Translations under genes and position numbers: made by a program
The notes under the pieces: model-generated
Seen by the model: the letters and a program-made list of their open reading frames with translations, nothing else
What the model was told of the DNA's origin: nothing
Databases searched by the model: none
Shown here: positions 19,624 through 28,470 of the stretch, piece after piece
How positions within the stretch are numbered: the stretch's first letter is position 1
Layout: the number at the start of each line of letters is the position of its first letter
Assembly (NCBI RefSeq): GCF_900107095.1
Contig: NZ_FNOR01000001.1
Coordinates: forward strand, 1-64,000
Length of the DNA stretch: 64,000 nt
Origin: Collimonas sp. OK242
Lineage (GTDB): Bacteria > Pseudomonadota > Gammaproteobacteria > Burkholderiales > Burkholderiaceae_D
Direction: 5' to 3'

Positions 19624-19647
19624 TTCGGAAACTGGTGCGAAGTTTCG
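19624..19647 (+). promoter_or_regulatory. hrpII box for rightward 274-aa gene
   Basis: TTCG-N16-TTCG (TTCGG-N15-TTCGC), 73 bases before the ATG at 19721. It excludes longer frames beginning at 19610 as the true start. No good TAnnnT element lies at the ideal distance; TACTCT at 19694 is 46 bases away. Confidence 0.78.
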
Positions 19648-19720
19648 CTGCGGCAGGACGAGTGGCCGGGTGCAACTGTCAAGCTGCAAGCCATACTCTC
19701 AACTTCTTATGGCGTTTGCT

Positions 19721-20545
19721 ATGTCCTTACATTTTTCATCGCGCTACCGTTCCTCAGCTGGCACGGCAACGACTGCCCCGATCGCGGCGATCGTTGCCAT
19801 GACAGACGCCGAGGCAACGATCGCCGCGCTGTTCAACCCGGGCGACGCCATTGCACGGCTCGGCAGCGTGCGCGAGATGACCGCTCTGTTGCAGGTGCGG
19901 CTCGAGAAATTATCCAGCGCAGGTGTCGCCGAGGGTCTTGCACCGCATCTGCACCTGGAGCTTGTCGTGCGCAAGTTGAATCTGCTTTTCGGCAGCAACT
20001 GTGCGGCGGCGCTGGCGGCTCTCCACAGCCTGATCATGGCGTGCAGGCCGCTAGCCGCTACGGGAGATGCTTTTCACCTGGCGCGTGTGCTGGCAGGTAG
20101 CGTCACCGGCGCGGCAGCTCTAAGTGCGTTGCTTGGGGCGCCGGTCCGGGATGCCAGGCCAGGTTCATCCGGTATGCGAAGCGAGGCCGAAAAGCAAGCG
20201 CTACGCGCCGCCAACTATCTGATCGCAGTCGCTCCGCTCGATATGCTGGTGCCGCGCAATATCGGTGAGACTGCCGAACTCGCGCAACGCATGCTGCCTG
20301 CGCATGAACGCAGCGAAATTGCTGAACCATTGCCGGCCGGCGCATACCGGGCAACCATTCCGGCCAAAGCGCTGCTCGCTGCGGTGGAGTTGGCGCGCAA
20401 TCCCGGCGCCGCACTGTTGCCGCACTTGAAACTGGCCTATTTCGCGTGGTGCAACGGCTTTCATGAGGAGGGCCCGGGTACGCCGCTGGATAGCGCGAAA
20501 GAACATTTTTTTGCGCTGTCGAGCCGTACCCGGCTGGCAAGCTAG
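19721..20545 (+). CDS. Unassigned HrpB-linked candidate secreted protein
   Basis: A 274-residue protein. I place the start at 19721 because the hrp box ends at 19647 and because the resulting N-terminus (MSLHFSSRYRSSAGTATT) is rich in Ser and Thr without acidic residues, as in type III signals. A later ATG at 19799 is the alternative. The rest is leucine/alanine-rich and helical, with no signal peptide or membrane segment and no motif I recognise. No ribosome site is obvious at either start. It may be an effector or a T3SS accessory protein. Confidence 0.62.
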   Translation: MSLHFSSRYRSSAGTATTAPIAAIVAMTDAEATIAALFNPGDAIARLGSVREMTALLQVRLEKLSSAGVAEGLAPHLHLELVVRKLNLLFGSNCAAALAALHSLIMACRPLAATGDAFHLARVLAGSVTGAAALSALLGAPVRDARPGSSGMRSEAEKQALRAANYLIAVAPLDMLVPRNIGETAELAQRMLPAHERSEIAEPLPAGAYRATIPAKALLAAVELARNPGAALLPHLKLAYFAWCNGFHEEGPGTPLDSAKEHFFALSSRTRLAS

Positions 20546-20585
20546 GTTTTGGTCGTGGTATGAGTGAGTGAAAGTTAGCGAAAAA

Positions 20586-21332
20586 TCAATCGCCGCTGCG
20601 TTTTGCGATGCGTGTTTTATAGCGATAGCTCGATAAATACTTCATTAAGCAATATTCAATAGGCTCACGGCGATCCGACAAGGTGACTCTTTCGCAAATA
20701 AGCAAAGGATCAGCTTTCTGGATGCCCAATAAGCGCGCATCCTCCTGCTCGGCGGCGCCGGCACTGAGATTTTCGACCGCCTCGGCAGGAGTGAAGCCGA
20801 ATTTTTCAGTCAGCAGCTTGTATAAGGAGCCGGCTCGCTCGATCTGGGAGAGTGTCAATTTTGCTCCCGGAGGCAATACGAAATAGGCGTCGTGCAAACC
20901 AACCGGAACATTGTCCATCAGGCGGATCCGATGTACGCGGATCAAGGGATCGCCCGGTCTCACGTTCAGCAGGCCTGCAATCGCCATCGATGCAGCAACC
21001 GGTTCGACGCTCAGAACGCGCTGGCCCGGGACGCTGCCCCGGTTGCTTGCATCTTGCGAAAAGCTGTCAATAAAACGTGTGGTTCCGCGCACGATGGCCG
21101 GCGCCACAAAAGTGCCACGGCCGTGTCCGCTGTAAATTATGCCGCGCTCCTCCATATAGCGCACCGCTTTGCGGACGGTATCGCGACTGACCTCATAGCG
21201 CTCCGCCAGTTCGCGCTCGGAAGGCAATGCCTGGTTGTCAGCGAGCAGGCCCTGGCTGATGGTAGTGCCAATAATATTGGCCAGCCATTTGTAGCGCGGC
21301 AGGGTTGGCGCTGTTGTATCGTCAATTTTCAT
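20586..21332 (-). CDS. GntR/HutC-family transcriptional repressor
   Basis: A 248-residue regulator with an N-terminal winged helix of the GntR type (LPSERELAERYEVSRDTVRK, about residues 35-60) and a C-terminal UTRA ligand domain (about 95-240), so HutC subfamily. The start at 21332 has GGGGTG at good spacing; an ATG one codon earlier is equally possible. An exact palindrome TGGTACGTACCA lies 20 bases upstream, and copies or close variants precede a nucleoside hydrolase-like gene and a distant TonB receptor. It therefore probably represses itself, the divergent esterase and a nucleoside uptake regulon. The effector ligand is not known. Confidence 0.9.
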   Translation of the reverse strand: MKIDDTTAPTLPRYKWLANIIGTTISQGLLADNQALPSERELAERYEVSRDTVRKAVRYMEERGIIYSGHGRGTFVAPAIVRGTTRFIDSFSQDASNRGSVPGQRVLSVEPVAASMAIAGLLNVRPGDPLIRVHRIRLMDNVPVGLHDAYFVLPPGAKLTLSQIERAGSLYKLLTEKFGFTPAEAVENLSAGAAEQEDARLLGIQKADPLLICERVTLSDRREPIEYCLMKYLSSYRYKTRIAKRSGD

Positions 21333-21352
21333 CATATCACCCCATGGTATGA

Positions 21353-21364
21353 TGGTACGTACCA
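21353..21364. promoter_or_regulatory. GntR operator palindrome (exact)
   Basis: TGGTACGTACCA, a perfect 12-bp palindrome, between gntR and the divergent esterase gene. Its position over the gntR promoter suggests autoregulation and control of both genes. Confidence 0.75.
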
Positions 21365-21435
21365 ATTGTCAATAATCGAAATTTCCTTTAAGCTGCCGGA
21401 CATCTTCTCTTCCCCACATTCAGATTGCAATATTC

Positions 21436-22617
21436 ATGCTGATCAAAAATATATCATCAAGCGCGTGCCTGTCCTTGGTGTTGCTTTGCGCAGCCTGTGT
21501 CGGCATCGAAGGCGATCACCTGCAGCAGGCGTCTGCCAGCCGCAGTGTTGCCAGTTTGCGCTTCATTGGCGAGCAGCGCATCCCCTTGGACTATCCATTC
21601 AGGGGAAGTATTGTCGGCGGCTTGTCCGGAATTGACTATGATCCGCGAACGAATAGCTGGGTAATGGAAAGCGATGACCGTTCGGAAGTCAATCCGGCGC
21701 GCTTTTATAGTGCCCGCCTGGACTATGATAGCGAGGGCTTTCATGCTGTCAACCTGACTGGCGTTACCTATTTCAGGCAGACCGACGGCAGCCTCTATCC
21801 CGGCGTGGCTGATTTTTCCCGGCTCGGCGGAGGTCATGGCGGCGAAGTGCCGGACATCGAGTCGATCCGTTTCGATCCGCAAGACAGCAGCATCTGGTAT
21901 TCCAGTGAGGGCTATCGCAAGCTGGGGATGGGGCCCTTCGTCAAGCAGGCCAGCCGCGACGGAGCTTACCTGGCATCGCTGCCGCTAGCGCCGATGTTTA
22001 GGATCGCGACGGATCAAGAACTCGGGCCGCGCGATAACCTCTCTTTTGAAGGGTTGAGCTTTTCGCCGGACGGCAGCTGCCTGTGGGTAGGAATGGAAGC
22101 CCCCTTGTACCAGGATGGCCCGCTGGCCAGCGTGCAGTCTGGTGCGGTGGCGCGCATCACCAAATACACGCGCGGCGGCAAGCTGCTTGGGCAATATGCT
22201 TATCCGGTCGATGCCATCCCTTTTGCGCCGGCCGGTAAATATGCCGACAACGGCGTGTCCGAAATTCTGGCAATCAACGACCACCAATTGCTGATGCTGG
22301 AGCGGGCAGGAATTCAAAATAGCGAAGGTATATTCAAATTCTATATTCGCATCTACGAAATGGATGTCAGCGAGGCAAGCGATATCAGCCGGATTGCATC
22401 ATTGCAAGGCGCAGCCTATCAGCCTGCAAAAAAACGTTTGATCCTGAATTTGAATGAAAGCAATCTTCCGTATGTAGATAATCTGGAAGGTATTGCATGG
22501 GGACCGCTGCTGGCCAACGGTCACAATAGCCTGGTGCTGGTTTCGGATAATAACTTCAACGCGACGCAGGTAACGCAGTTGCTTGCGTTTGAAGTGATCC
22601 CGAAACAGGCGCGATGA
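21436..22617 (+). CDS. Phytase-like esterase, exported
   Basis: A 393-residue protein with an N-terminal hydrophobic signal ending in a cysteine-containing stretch (LLCAACVG), possibly a lipoprotein signal. The body matches the 'esterase-like activity of phytase' family: GGLSGIDYDPRTNSWVMESD near the start, the DIESIRFDP stretch, NLSFEGLSFSPDG, and a terminal NLEGIAWGP repeat of the same type. Such proteins are periplasmic or surface beta-propellers thought to hydrolyse phosphoesters. It is divergent from gntR across the operator, so probably part of the same regulon. Substrate unknown; no good ribosome site is visible. Confidence 0.8.
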   Translation: MLIKNISSSACLSLVLLCAACVGIEGDHLQQASASRSVASLRFIGEQRIPLDYPFRGSIVGGLSGIDYDPRTNSWVMESDDRSEVNPARFYSARLDYDSEGFHAVNLTGVTYFRQTDGSLYPGVADFSRLGGGHGGEVPDIESIRFDPQDSSIWYSSEGYRKLGMGPFVKQASRDGAYLASLPLAPMFRIATDQELGPRDNLSFEGLSFSPDGSCLWVGMEAPLYQDGPLASVQSGAVARITKYTRGGKLLGQYAYPVDAIPFAPAGKYADNGVSEILAINDHQLLMLERAGIQNSEGIFKFYIRIYEMDVSEASDISRIASLQGAAYQPAKKRLILNLNESNLPYVDNLEGIAWGPLLANGHNSLVLVSDNNFNATQVTQLLAFEVIPKQAR

Positions 22618-22846
22618 CAAATTCTTGCCGCGCTTGCCCGGCGCGGGTGCTGTAGTTTTACCCTCTGCATCATGTCTTTTCCAGGAAAATACGGCTGCGT
22701 AAGTATGTAGGCAATGCCGCGGCATTTTCCAGGTTCGACCATCCTCTTCCTCCTGCGTTCCCTCTTTTCATAACCATGCCCGGCAATGGTGCGGTCATGA
22801 TCGCCCATGCGCAAATATTGTCACCAAGTACGAAATTAATTCACAA

Positions 22847-22858
22847 TGGTTCGTACCA
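22847..22858. promoter_or_regulatory. GntR operator site 1 of nucleoside locus
   Basis: TGGTTCGTACCA, one base different from the gntR palindrome, about 210 bases upstream of the nucleoside hydrolase-like gene. Confidence 0.7.
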
Positions 22859-22955
22859 GTCATAATAATGTCATATTTGTCTTGTATCCTTTGCTCGTGC
22901 CTATGATGTTTATATATATTGCTCTAATGGGTTATTTAATATTTATTAAAATAAG

Positions 22956-22967
22956 TGGTTCGTACCA
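22956..22967. promoter_or_regulatory. GntR operator site 2 of nucleoside locus
   Basis: TGGTTCGTACCA, identical to site 1 and 109 bases downstream of it, about 100 bases before the start codon. Confidence 0.7.
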
Positions 22968-23069
22968 TCGTGGCATGGATATTGCTGATGTTGCCGATAT
23001 GCGCCAGGTGTCCATGCGCCGAAAAGTCGGCCTGTGCTTGCATCGGTGATCAACCTTGAAAGTTCGGAG

Positions 23070-24197
23070 ATGAAAACAACTTTAGATCGGGTATTGCTCT
23101 GGCTGATGGCGTCGCTTGCGATGGCGATACTGGCCTTGCCTGCGAACGCCGATACCGGCAGGCGCAAGCTGATTATCAGCCAGGACGCATATGGGCCTGG
23201 CGGCACTAATATGCAATCGATATTGATGCTATTGCAGGCGCCAGACGTCGAGGTGCTGGGCATCGTGGTCGGCAGCGGTGATGGCTGGCGCGACGAAAAC
23301 ATCCAGCACACATTGCGTTTATTGGAGATTGCCGGCCGTCCCGAGGTTCCGGTGTATGCCGGGACGGTGTTGCCGTTGCTGAACAGTGCCGAAAAAACGC
23401 AGCGCTGGGAGAGCATGTACGGCGAACTGTCATATAAGGGCGCATGGTCGAAGCCGATAGACAAAAAACGTCATGCCGATCCCTATGCGGTTCCGGCCCT
23501 CCCTGAGGGAATGGCTACGATAAAGCCGGCGGCCGAATCCGGCGTCGATTTCATGATTCGTAAGGTGCATGAATTCCCGGGGCAGGTGACGATTTGGGCG
23601 GCCGGTCCGTTAACCGACCTGGCCGTGGCGGCTCGTCTTGATTCCGCATTTTCCTCGCTCGCCAAGGAACTGGTTTTCATGGGGGGGAGTTTCCGCCCGG
23701 TGCCTGCGGCCAATGCATTCGCTGACGAATATCGGCATAACACCCGGCTTGAATTCAATCTGCGCTGGGATCCGGAAGCTGCCTCGATAGTACTGCATGA
23801 ACCGTGGAAACAGGTGTTGCAGATTCCCGTTGATCCGACCACGGCAACATTTTTCCGGCCCGAGCTGTTGGCTCGGATTGCGAATGGAAAGACGCCGTTC
23901 GCAAGCTATATCGGACAGTATGGACAGCCGCTGCCGATGTGGGATGAATTGGCGGCGATGGTGTGGATCGATCCCGGCATCGTGAAAAGAAGCTCAACCA
24001 TGCTGGTCGACGTCGATACCAGTTTTACTGCCGGTTATGGCAACACCCTGAGCTGGGCGTTGGGAAAAGGCCCGCATCTCGGCGAACGGCCGGTATTGGT
24101 GATTCAAGAGATCGATGTGCCGCGTTTCGAACAAATGACTGTCGATCTTCTTACCCGCCCCCAAACCGTGAATGGCGAAAGAGCACACGCGCAATGA
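23070..24197 (+). CDS. Exported nucleoside hydrolase-like protein
   Basis: A 375-residue protein with a clear signal peptide (cut after ALPANA, about residue 27), so periplasmic. It belongs to the inosine-uridine nucleoside hydrolase fold: PDVEVLGIVVGSGDG follows the first strand, and VTIWAAGPLTDLA is the family core. Family enzymes split nucleosides to base and ribose with a DxDxxxDD calcium site. Here that loop reads QDAYGPGGTN, so the paired aspartates are not conserved; either the metal site differs or the substrate does. It leads an operon with a kinase and is preceded by two GntR operator sites. The stop overlaps the kinase start. Confidence 0.78.
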   Translation: MKTTLDRVLLWLMASLAMAILALPANADTGRRKLIISQDAYGPGGTNMQSILMLLQAPDVEVLGIVVGSGDGWRDENIQHTLRLLEIAGRPEVPVYAGTVLPLLNSAEKTQRWESMYGELSYKGAWSKPIDKKRHADPYAVPALPEGMATIKPAAESGVDFMIRKVHEFPGQVTIWAAGPLTDLAVAARLDSAFSSLAKELVFMGGSFRPVPAANAFADEYRHNTRLEFNLRWDPEAASIVLHEPWKQVLQIPVDPTTATFFRPELLARIANGKTPFASYIGQYGQPLPMWDELAAMVWIDPGIVKRSSTMLVDVDTSFTAGYGNTLSWALGKGPHLGERPVLVIQEIDVPRFEQMTVDLLTRPQTVNGERAHAQ

Positions 24198-25147
24198 TCA
24201 ATATCTTGAGAAACAACGATGCGCGCCGATTTGGATTGCTGGCATTTGGCGATCCCAACCTGGATACGGTTATCGCGGTTGACGCCGTGCCAAGAGCGGA
24301 TCAGAAATGCCTCGGACGGCGGCTCGGTTCGTTTGCCGGCGGCACCGTCGCCAACGTCGCGTGCGCTGCCAGCCGCTTGCGCATACCCGTAGCGAGCTAT
24401 GGCCGGACAGGCGACGATGTGGCTGGCGAGTTTTTGCGGGCGGAATTTCAACGCACCGGCGTATCGACAGCATATCTGCGCAGCCTGTCCGGAAAAATTT
24501 CAGCCAATGCTCTGATCATGCTGGATAAATGCGGCGAGAAGGCGGTGGTGTATGAGCCCATGCCGGGCCCGGTGCTGGATCCGAAAACCATATCGCAAGC
24601 CCTGGTCGACAGCCGTTTGGTGCATGCGATGCCTTACGACCTCGAAGAATTTTTTGAACTAAGCAAATTGGCGCATGGCACAGGCACAGCGGTTTCGATC
24701 GACATCGAAACCGCGATGGTGAATGGACCGGCCCGTCTCGATGCACTGCTGGCTTTGTCCGATCTGGTGTTCATGAACGAGCAGAGTTTCTCCGAGATAG
24801 TGAAAAAGCCCCTCACCGCCGCCAACGTCCGCGCACTGCTTGAGCGCGGCCCTGAGCTGATCGTGGTGACGCGCGGGGCCGCCGGCGCCATAGCGGTCAG
24901 TCGTAAACAGACGGTCGAGCAATCCGCCTTCCGAGCGCAAGTCGTCGATACCACCGGCGCCGGCGATTGCTTCAACGGCGCGTTTATCGCAGCGTTGCTG
25001 GAAGGCCGCTCGCTGATGCAGGCGACGCGCTTTGCCTGTGCCGCCGCATGCATCTCGGTGACAGCAGTCGGGGCGCGTTCCGGCTTGCCCGATCGCGAGG
25101 CGGTGTCAGCCTTGCTGGCCGCCGCTGATCAATCGTTCGATTATTGA
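24194..25147 (+). CDS. PfkB-family sugar kinase (ribokinase-like)
   Basis: A 317-residue kinase. The first PfkB motif (GSFAGGTVANVACAASRL) is near residue 45, and the second with the catalytic aspartate (DTTGAGDCFNGAF) near 252-264. The start is set by an ATGA overlap with the nucleoside hydrolase-like gene. Linked to that gene it probably phosphorylates the released ribose or a nucleoside. Ribokinase and adenosine-type kinases share these motifs, so the exact substrate cannot be read from sequence. Confidence 0.88.
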   Translation: MINILRNNDARRFGLLAFGDPNLDTVIAVDAVPRADQKCLGRRLGSFAGGTVANVACAASRLRIPVASYGRTGDDVAGEFLRAEFQRTGVSTAYLRSLSGKISANALIMLDKCGEKAVVYEPMPGPVLDPKTISQALVDSRLVHAMPYDLEEFFELSKLAHGTGTAVSIDIETAMVNGPARLDALLALSDLVFMNEQSFSEIVKKPLTAANVRALLERGPELIVVTRGAAGAIAVSRKQTVEQSAFRAQVVDTTGAGDCFNGAFIAALLEGRSLMQATRFACAAACISVTAVGARSGLPDREAVSALLAAADQSFDY

Positions 25148-25210
25148 TATGGCTAACCCTATTACTTTATTCAACTTATTTATTCAACTTAACCAACTAA
25201 CGGAATTTTC

Positions 25211-25867
25211 ATGACGTCTGCAAAAAAATCTCCAGCTTTCATTACTTTCACAGGAGTGGATCGCGTCGACCTGATACCTGGCATGCAAGCGCTTGCCGCA
25301 CGTTATCCGGTCGAATGGGGAGTCTTGTTTCAGGACGCGCGCGAAGGTCAGCCAAGATTTCCAACCGGCGATGTGCGGCAAGCCATCCGCTGCTCCGGCT
25401 TGCGGCTGTCGGCGCACGTATGCGGCGAAGCTGCGCGCGCGATCGTGGCGGGACAATCGCCGGAACTCGATCTGGCGGGCTTTGCGCGGATTCAGATCAA
25501 CCATGGCTTCCTCGGCAGCAGCGATATCGAAATACGGAACAGCCATACCTACGCCGCACGCTACGGCATGCGCGCGGCGCTGCAGTGCCAGGGCGACTTT
25601 CCCTCGGATACGCGCGTGGATTGGCTGTACGACCTGTCCTTCGGCACCGGTGTTCAGCCAAAAGTATGGCCGCCGCTGGACGCCGACCATCCTCTGTGTG
25701 GATATTCGGGTGGTTTTTCCTCCGCCAACATAGCTGCGCTGCTGGATGCCTTCCCGGTAGCGTCGCAAGTCGCGTACTGGATCGACATGGAGTCTGGCGT
25801 GCGCACCGACGATCAATTCGATCTTGAAAAATGCGCGGCGATTTGCCGGCAAGTCTTTGACCGATAA
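25211..25867 (+). CDS. TrpF-like TIM-barrel protein
   Basis: A 218-residue protein resembling phosphoribosylanthranilate isomerase: short beta/alpha repeats, the early EWGVLFQDAREG stretch and the late LCGYSGGFSSANI loop in place of the phosphate-binding loop. It lies 63 bases after the PfkB gene in a purine locus, far from any trp gene, so a role in tryptophan synthesis is doubtful; it may act on a ribose phosphate compound. No signal peptide. The family assignment is moderate and the role is unknown. Confidence 0.6.
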   Translation: MTSAKKSPAFITFTGVDRVDLIPGMQALAARYPVEWGVLFQDAREGQPRFPTGDVRQAIRCSGLRLSAHVCGEAARAIVAGQSPELDLAGFARIQINHGFLGSSDIEIRNSHTYAARYGMRAALQCQGDFPSDTRVDWLYDLSFGTGVQPKVWPPLDADHPLCGYSGGFSSANIAALLDAFPVASQVAYWIDMESGVRTDDQFDLEKCAAICRQVFDR

Positions 25868-25901
25868 GCCCTACATCAATCCTCACCTGAGCGAGAAACC
25901 T

Positions 25902-27245
25902 TTGAAAATTCACCGGCTCCTTGATCGATTTTTTCATCTGCATAACCGCGGTACCACTGCCGGCCGTGAAATGGTCGCCGGCATGACGACCTTTGCCGCG
26001 ATGAGTTACATCGTTGTCGTCAATCCGATGATCTTATCCTCAACAGGCATGGATAAGCAGGGCTTGCTGCTGGCCACAGTCGTCTCGGCGGTGGTCGGCA
26101 CCCTGATCATGGCGCTGTGGGCGAATCTGCCGATTGCGCTCGCGCCCGGCATGGGCACCAACATCGTGTTCGCGCAGATACTGGTGGGGCAGATGGGCGT
26201 GTCGTGGCAGACCGGGCTGACCATGGTGTTTTTGAATGCCGTCATCTTCCTGGCGCTATCGCTGACGCGCTGGCGCGAACGCATCGTCGCAGCATTTCCA
26301 GAGCCGATAAAACTTGGCATGCAATGTTCTATCGGCGCATTTGTCGCGTATCTGGGATTGAAAAGCGCCGGCCTGGTGGTGGCGCTTCCGGGCTCTATCG
26401 CAGGGCTCGGGAATCTCGGCGACCATGCAGCCTTGCTGGCCTTGGGTGGCATCGTGGCCACCCCGATGCTGGTCGGGCGGCGGGTTCCGGGCGCGCTGCT
26501 GCTGTCGATTATCGCCATCACGGTAGCCGGCTCTTTCATACACGGCGCCGATGGCAAGGTTCTCACGGTGTGGCCGGAGCATCTGGTCGCCATGCCGGCG
26601 TTCAAGACTGACCTGATTGGCGCCTTCGATTTCCACGAATTCCTATCGAAATTCTATCTGCTGTTGCCGGTCACGCTTTATTTTCTGCTGTCGGAATTTT
26701 TTGCCGGCACCGCAACCCTGTTTGGGGTAACCAGGCGCGCCAACTTGTTGACTGCATCCGGCAATCTGCCGGACGCGCGGGCAGCGTTTGCCTCGGATGC
26801 GCTGGCTAGCGTGATCGGCGCGGCGGTTGGCACCTCCACCGTCACCGCCTATGTCGAATCGGTCGCCGGCGTCGAAGCTGGCGGGCGCACCGGATTGACG
26901 GGAGTAACGGTAGCGGCTCTGTTTGCACTGAGCATATTTTTAGCACCGTTGATCACGATTGTTCCGGTGCAAGCCACCGCCCCGGTGCTGGTGCTGGTCG
27001 GATTGCTGATGATGGAAGGATTGCGCGAGATCGACTTGTCGCGTCTTGAAACCAGCCTGCCGCCGCTATTGATGACCTTGGTGACAGTTCTCACCACCGA
27101 CCTGATGGTGGGCATGGCGTTTGGCTGTTTTGCGTACACGCTGATTGCCGCCGCACTGCGCCGGCCGCAAAAGGTGACGGCGGCGGTGCTGGCGCTGGAC
27201 GCCGTGTTCGTGCTGTACCTGGTTTTACGAAATTCAATCAATTAA
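25902..27245 (+). CDS. AzgA-type (NCS2) purine permease
   Basis: About 447 residues with some twelve membrane segments. The family signature is early (GMTTFAAMSYIVVVNPMIL) and ALAPGMGTNIVFAQ follows, as in AzgA-type adenine/guanine/hypoxanthine transporters. No ATG lies before the first conserved helix, so I use the TTG at 25902, which gives a normal short N-terminus (LKIHRLLDRFFHLHNRGTT); a TTG at 25824 inside the trpF-like gene is less likely. It would carry purine bases made by the nucleoside hydrolase across the inner membrane. Confidence 0.88.
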   Translation: MKIHRLLDRFFHLHNRGTTAGREMVAGMTTFAAMSYIVVVNPMILSSTGMDKQGLLLATVVSAVVGTLIMALWANLPIALAPGMGTNIVFAQILVGQMGVSWQTGLTMVFLNAVIFLALSLTRWRERIVAAFPEPIKLGMQCSIGAFVAYLGLKSAGLVVALPGSIAGLGNLGDHAALLALGGIVATPMLVGRRVPGALLLSIIAITVAGSFIHGADGKVLTVWPEHLVAMPAFKTDLIGAFDFHEFLSKFYLLLPVTLYFLLSEFFAGTATLFGVTRRANLLTASGNLPDARAAFASDALASVIGAAVGTSTVTAYVESVAGVEAGGRTGLTGVTVAALFALSIFLAPLITIVPVQATAPVLVLVGLLMMEGLREIDLSRLETSLPPLLMTLVTVLTTDLMVGMAFGCFAYTLIAAALRRPQKVTAAVLALDAVFVLYLVLRNSIN

Positions 27246-27267
27246 TTAAATAAAGAGAGCTGCCGCT

Positions 27268-27681
27268 ATGCGTAAATGGGAAGAGCCGGAAAACCGCAAG
27301 GCCCGCATCGAGATCATCCCGATGATCGACGTCATGATGTTCCTGCTGGTTTTCTTCGTGCTGTTGAGTTTAAACGTGATCCCGGCCTTGGGCGTGAAGA
27401 CAGCGTTGCCGTCGTCATCGACCGCCAAGGATCTGCAGACCCAGAATCTGGCCCGCATCACCTTGACCGCATCTGCCGAAATGCAGCTGGAAGGCCAGGC
27501 GGTTACCGCTGAAAGCCTGGTTTCACGCCTGAAATCGATGGAGGCGAAAGAACCCAAAAAGAAGCTGGTGCTGCTCGTCAATGCTGATAAAAAGGTCGAA
27601 TTCCAACATGTCATAGATCTGATGGATACCCTCAAGGGCAAGGGTTTTGAAGCAATCTCATTTGTGACAAAACGGAAGTAA
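27268..27681 (+). CDS. exbD: ExbD, TonB energising protein
   Basis: A 137-residue protein with one membrane segment carrying the key aspartate (IIPMIDVMMFLLVFFVLLSL) and a periplasmic C-terminal domain. ExbD with ExbB uses the proton gradient to power TonB. It begins the exbD-tonB-receptor-exbB group, 22 bases after the permease, so the outer-membrane system is tied to purine uptake. Confidence 0.9.
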   Translation: MRKWEEPENRKARIEIIPMIDVMMFLLVFFVLLSLNVIPALGVKTALPSSSTAKDLQTQNLARITLTASAEMQLEGQAVTAESLVSRLKSMEAKEPKKKLVLLVNADKKVEFQHVIDLMDTLKGKGFEAISFVTKRK

Positions 27682-27684
27682 GCC

Positions 27685-28389
27685 ATGTCCATGTTTTATG
27701 TCAACAGGAATATGATCGCAGCCTTGCCCTCGGCCTCGCTGCTGGTCTTTCTGCTATTCGGGATGATCAGCAGCGTGCGTCCGCTTAAACCGAAATACGA
27801 CGAGCCGATCAAGCTGGAAATGGTCGAAATGCCGGCGCCGACGCCGGCACCTGTATCGCCAAAAACGGAAGCGAAACAGGAAGCGGCGGCGCCGCAAAGG
27901 CCGCAACCACCCGTGCCGCCACAGCCGCCAAGGCAAGCACCGTCGGAACTCGCGCATACTCCGCAGCCGCCAATGCCAGCGAGTCCCGTAGCGAGCCCGA
28001 CAGCGGCGCCTGCGCCAGCGACGCCCGCCGAGCCGGTCTCACCTTCAAAGCCGCCTGAACCGGCGCCGGTTGCCGCCGCCAAGCCGAACGTCGACGGCGA
28101 ATACATCGCACGGATCCGCAGCTACTTGAATTCGATAAAACGCTATCCGAGCGGCCGTGAGGCGAGCCAGCTGCGGCCCGAGGGGACGGTGAAGATCTGG
28201 TTCGTGTTACGGCGCGACGGATCCCTGGTGGATAGCGGCATTGAACAATCGTCGAACTCGACATTACTCGATGAAGCAGCACGCAAGACCGTCAGCAGGG
28301 CGACGTTCCCCGGCTTTCCGGAGCAGTTCATGGCGGATCAAGAGACGCATCGCTTTAGCGTTGATTTGCAGTTCAGGCCGGCTAATTGA
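27685..28389 (+). CDS. tonB: TonB protein
   Basis: A 234-residue protein with an N-terminal membrane anchor (about residues 15-32), a long proline/alanine linker (about 50-135) and a C-terminal TonB domain (YIARIRSYLNSIKRYPSGRE ... LRPEGTVKIWFVLRRDG). It spans the periplasm and pulls on TonB boxes of outer-membrane receptors. It starts 3 bases after exbD, so the two are co-translated. Confidence 0.92.
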   Translation: MSMFYVNRNMIAALPSASLLVFLLFGMISSVRPLKPKYDEPIKLEMVEMPAPTPAPVSPKTEAKQEAAAPQRPQPPVPPQPPRQAPSELAHTPQPPMPASPVASPTAAPAPATPAEPVSPSKPPEPAPVAAAKPNVDGEYIARIRSYLNSIKRYPSGREASQLRPEGTVKIWFVLRRDGSLVDSGIEQSSNSTLLDEAARKTVSRATFPGFPEQFMADQETHRFSVDLQFRPAN

Positions 28390-28470
28390 CGATGCAAATT
28401 CAAGCATGAAAATGCAATGTACGACCGAAACATCAAAGCAGTTCACCGAACGTAATTAAGGGGGAGTTAA

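Larger units (their letters stand above)
19170..19720. other. 551-bp divergent region with two hrp boxes
   Basis: The stretch between the leftward 280-aa gene and the rightward 274-aa gene. It holds two hrp boxes pointing away from each other (19481-19504 minus, 19624-19647 plus). Short frames here have no ribosome site and cross the boxes, so I call no gene. The leftward transcript would have a long leader of about 260 bases. Confidence 0.6.
22618..23069. other. 452-bp AT-rich leader of the nucleoside locus
   Basis: No convincing gene. The right half is much richer in AT than its surroundings and holds two near-identical operator sites (22847-22858 and 22956-22967), 109 bases apart, before the nucleoside hydrolase-like gene. 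Spacing close to a whole number of helical turns would permit looping between two bound repressors. Confidence 0.6.
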
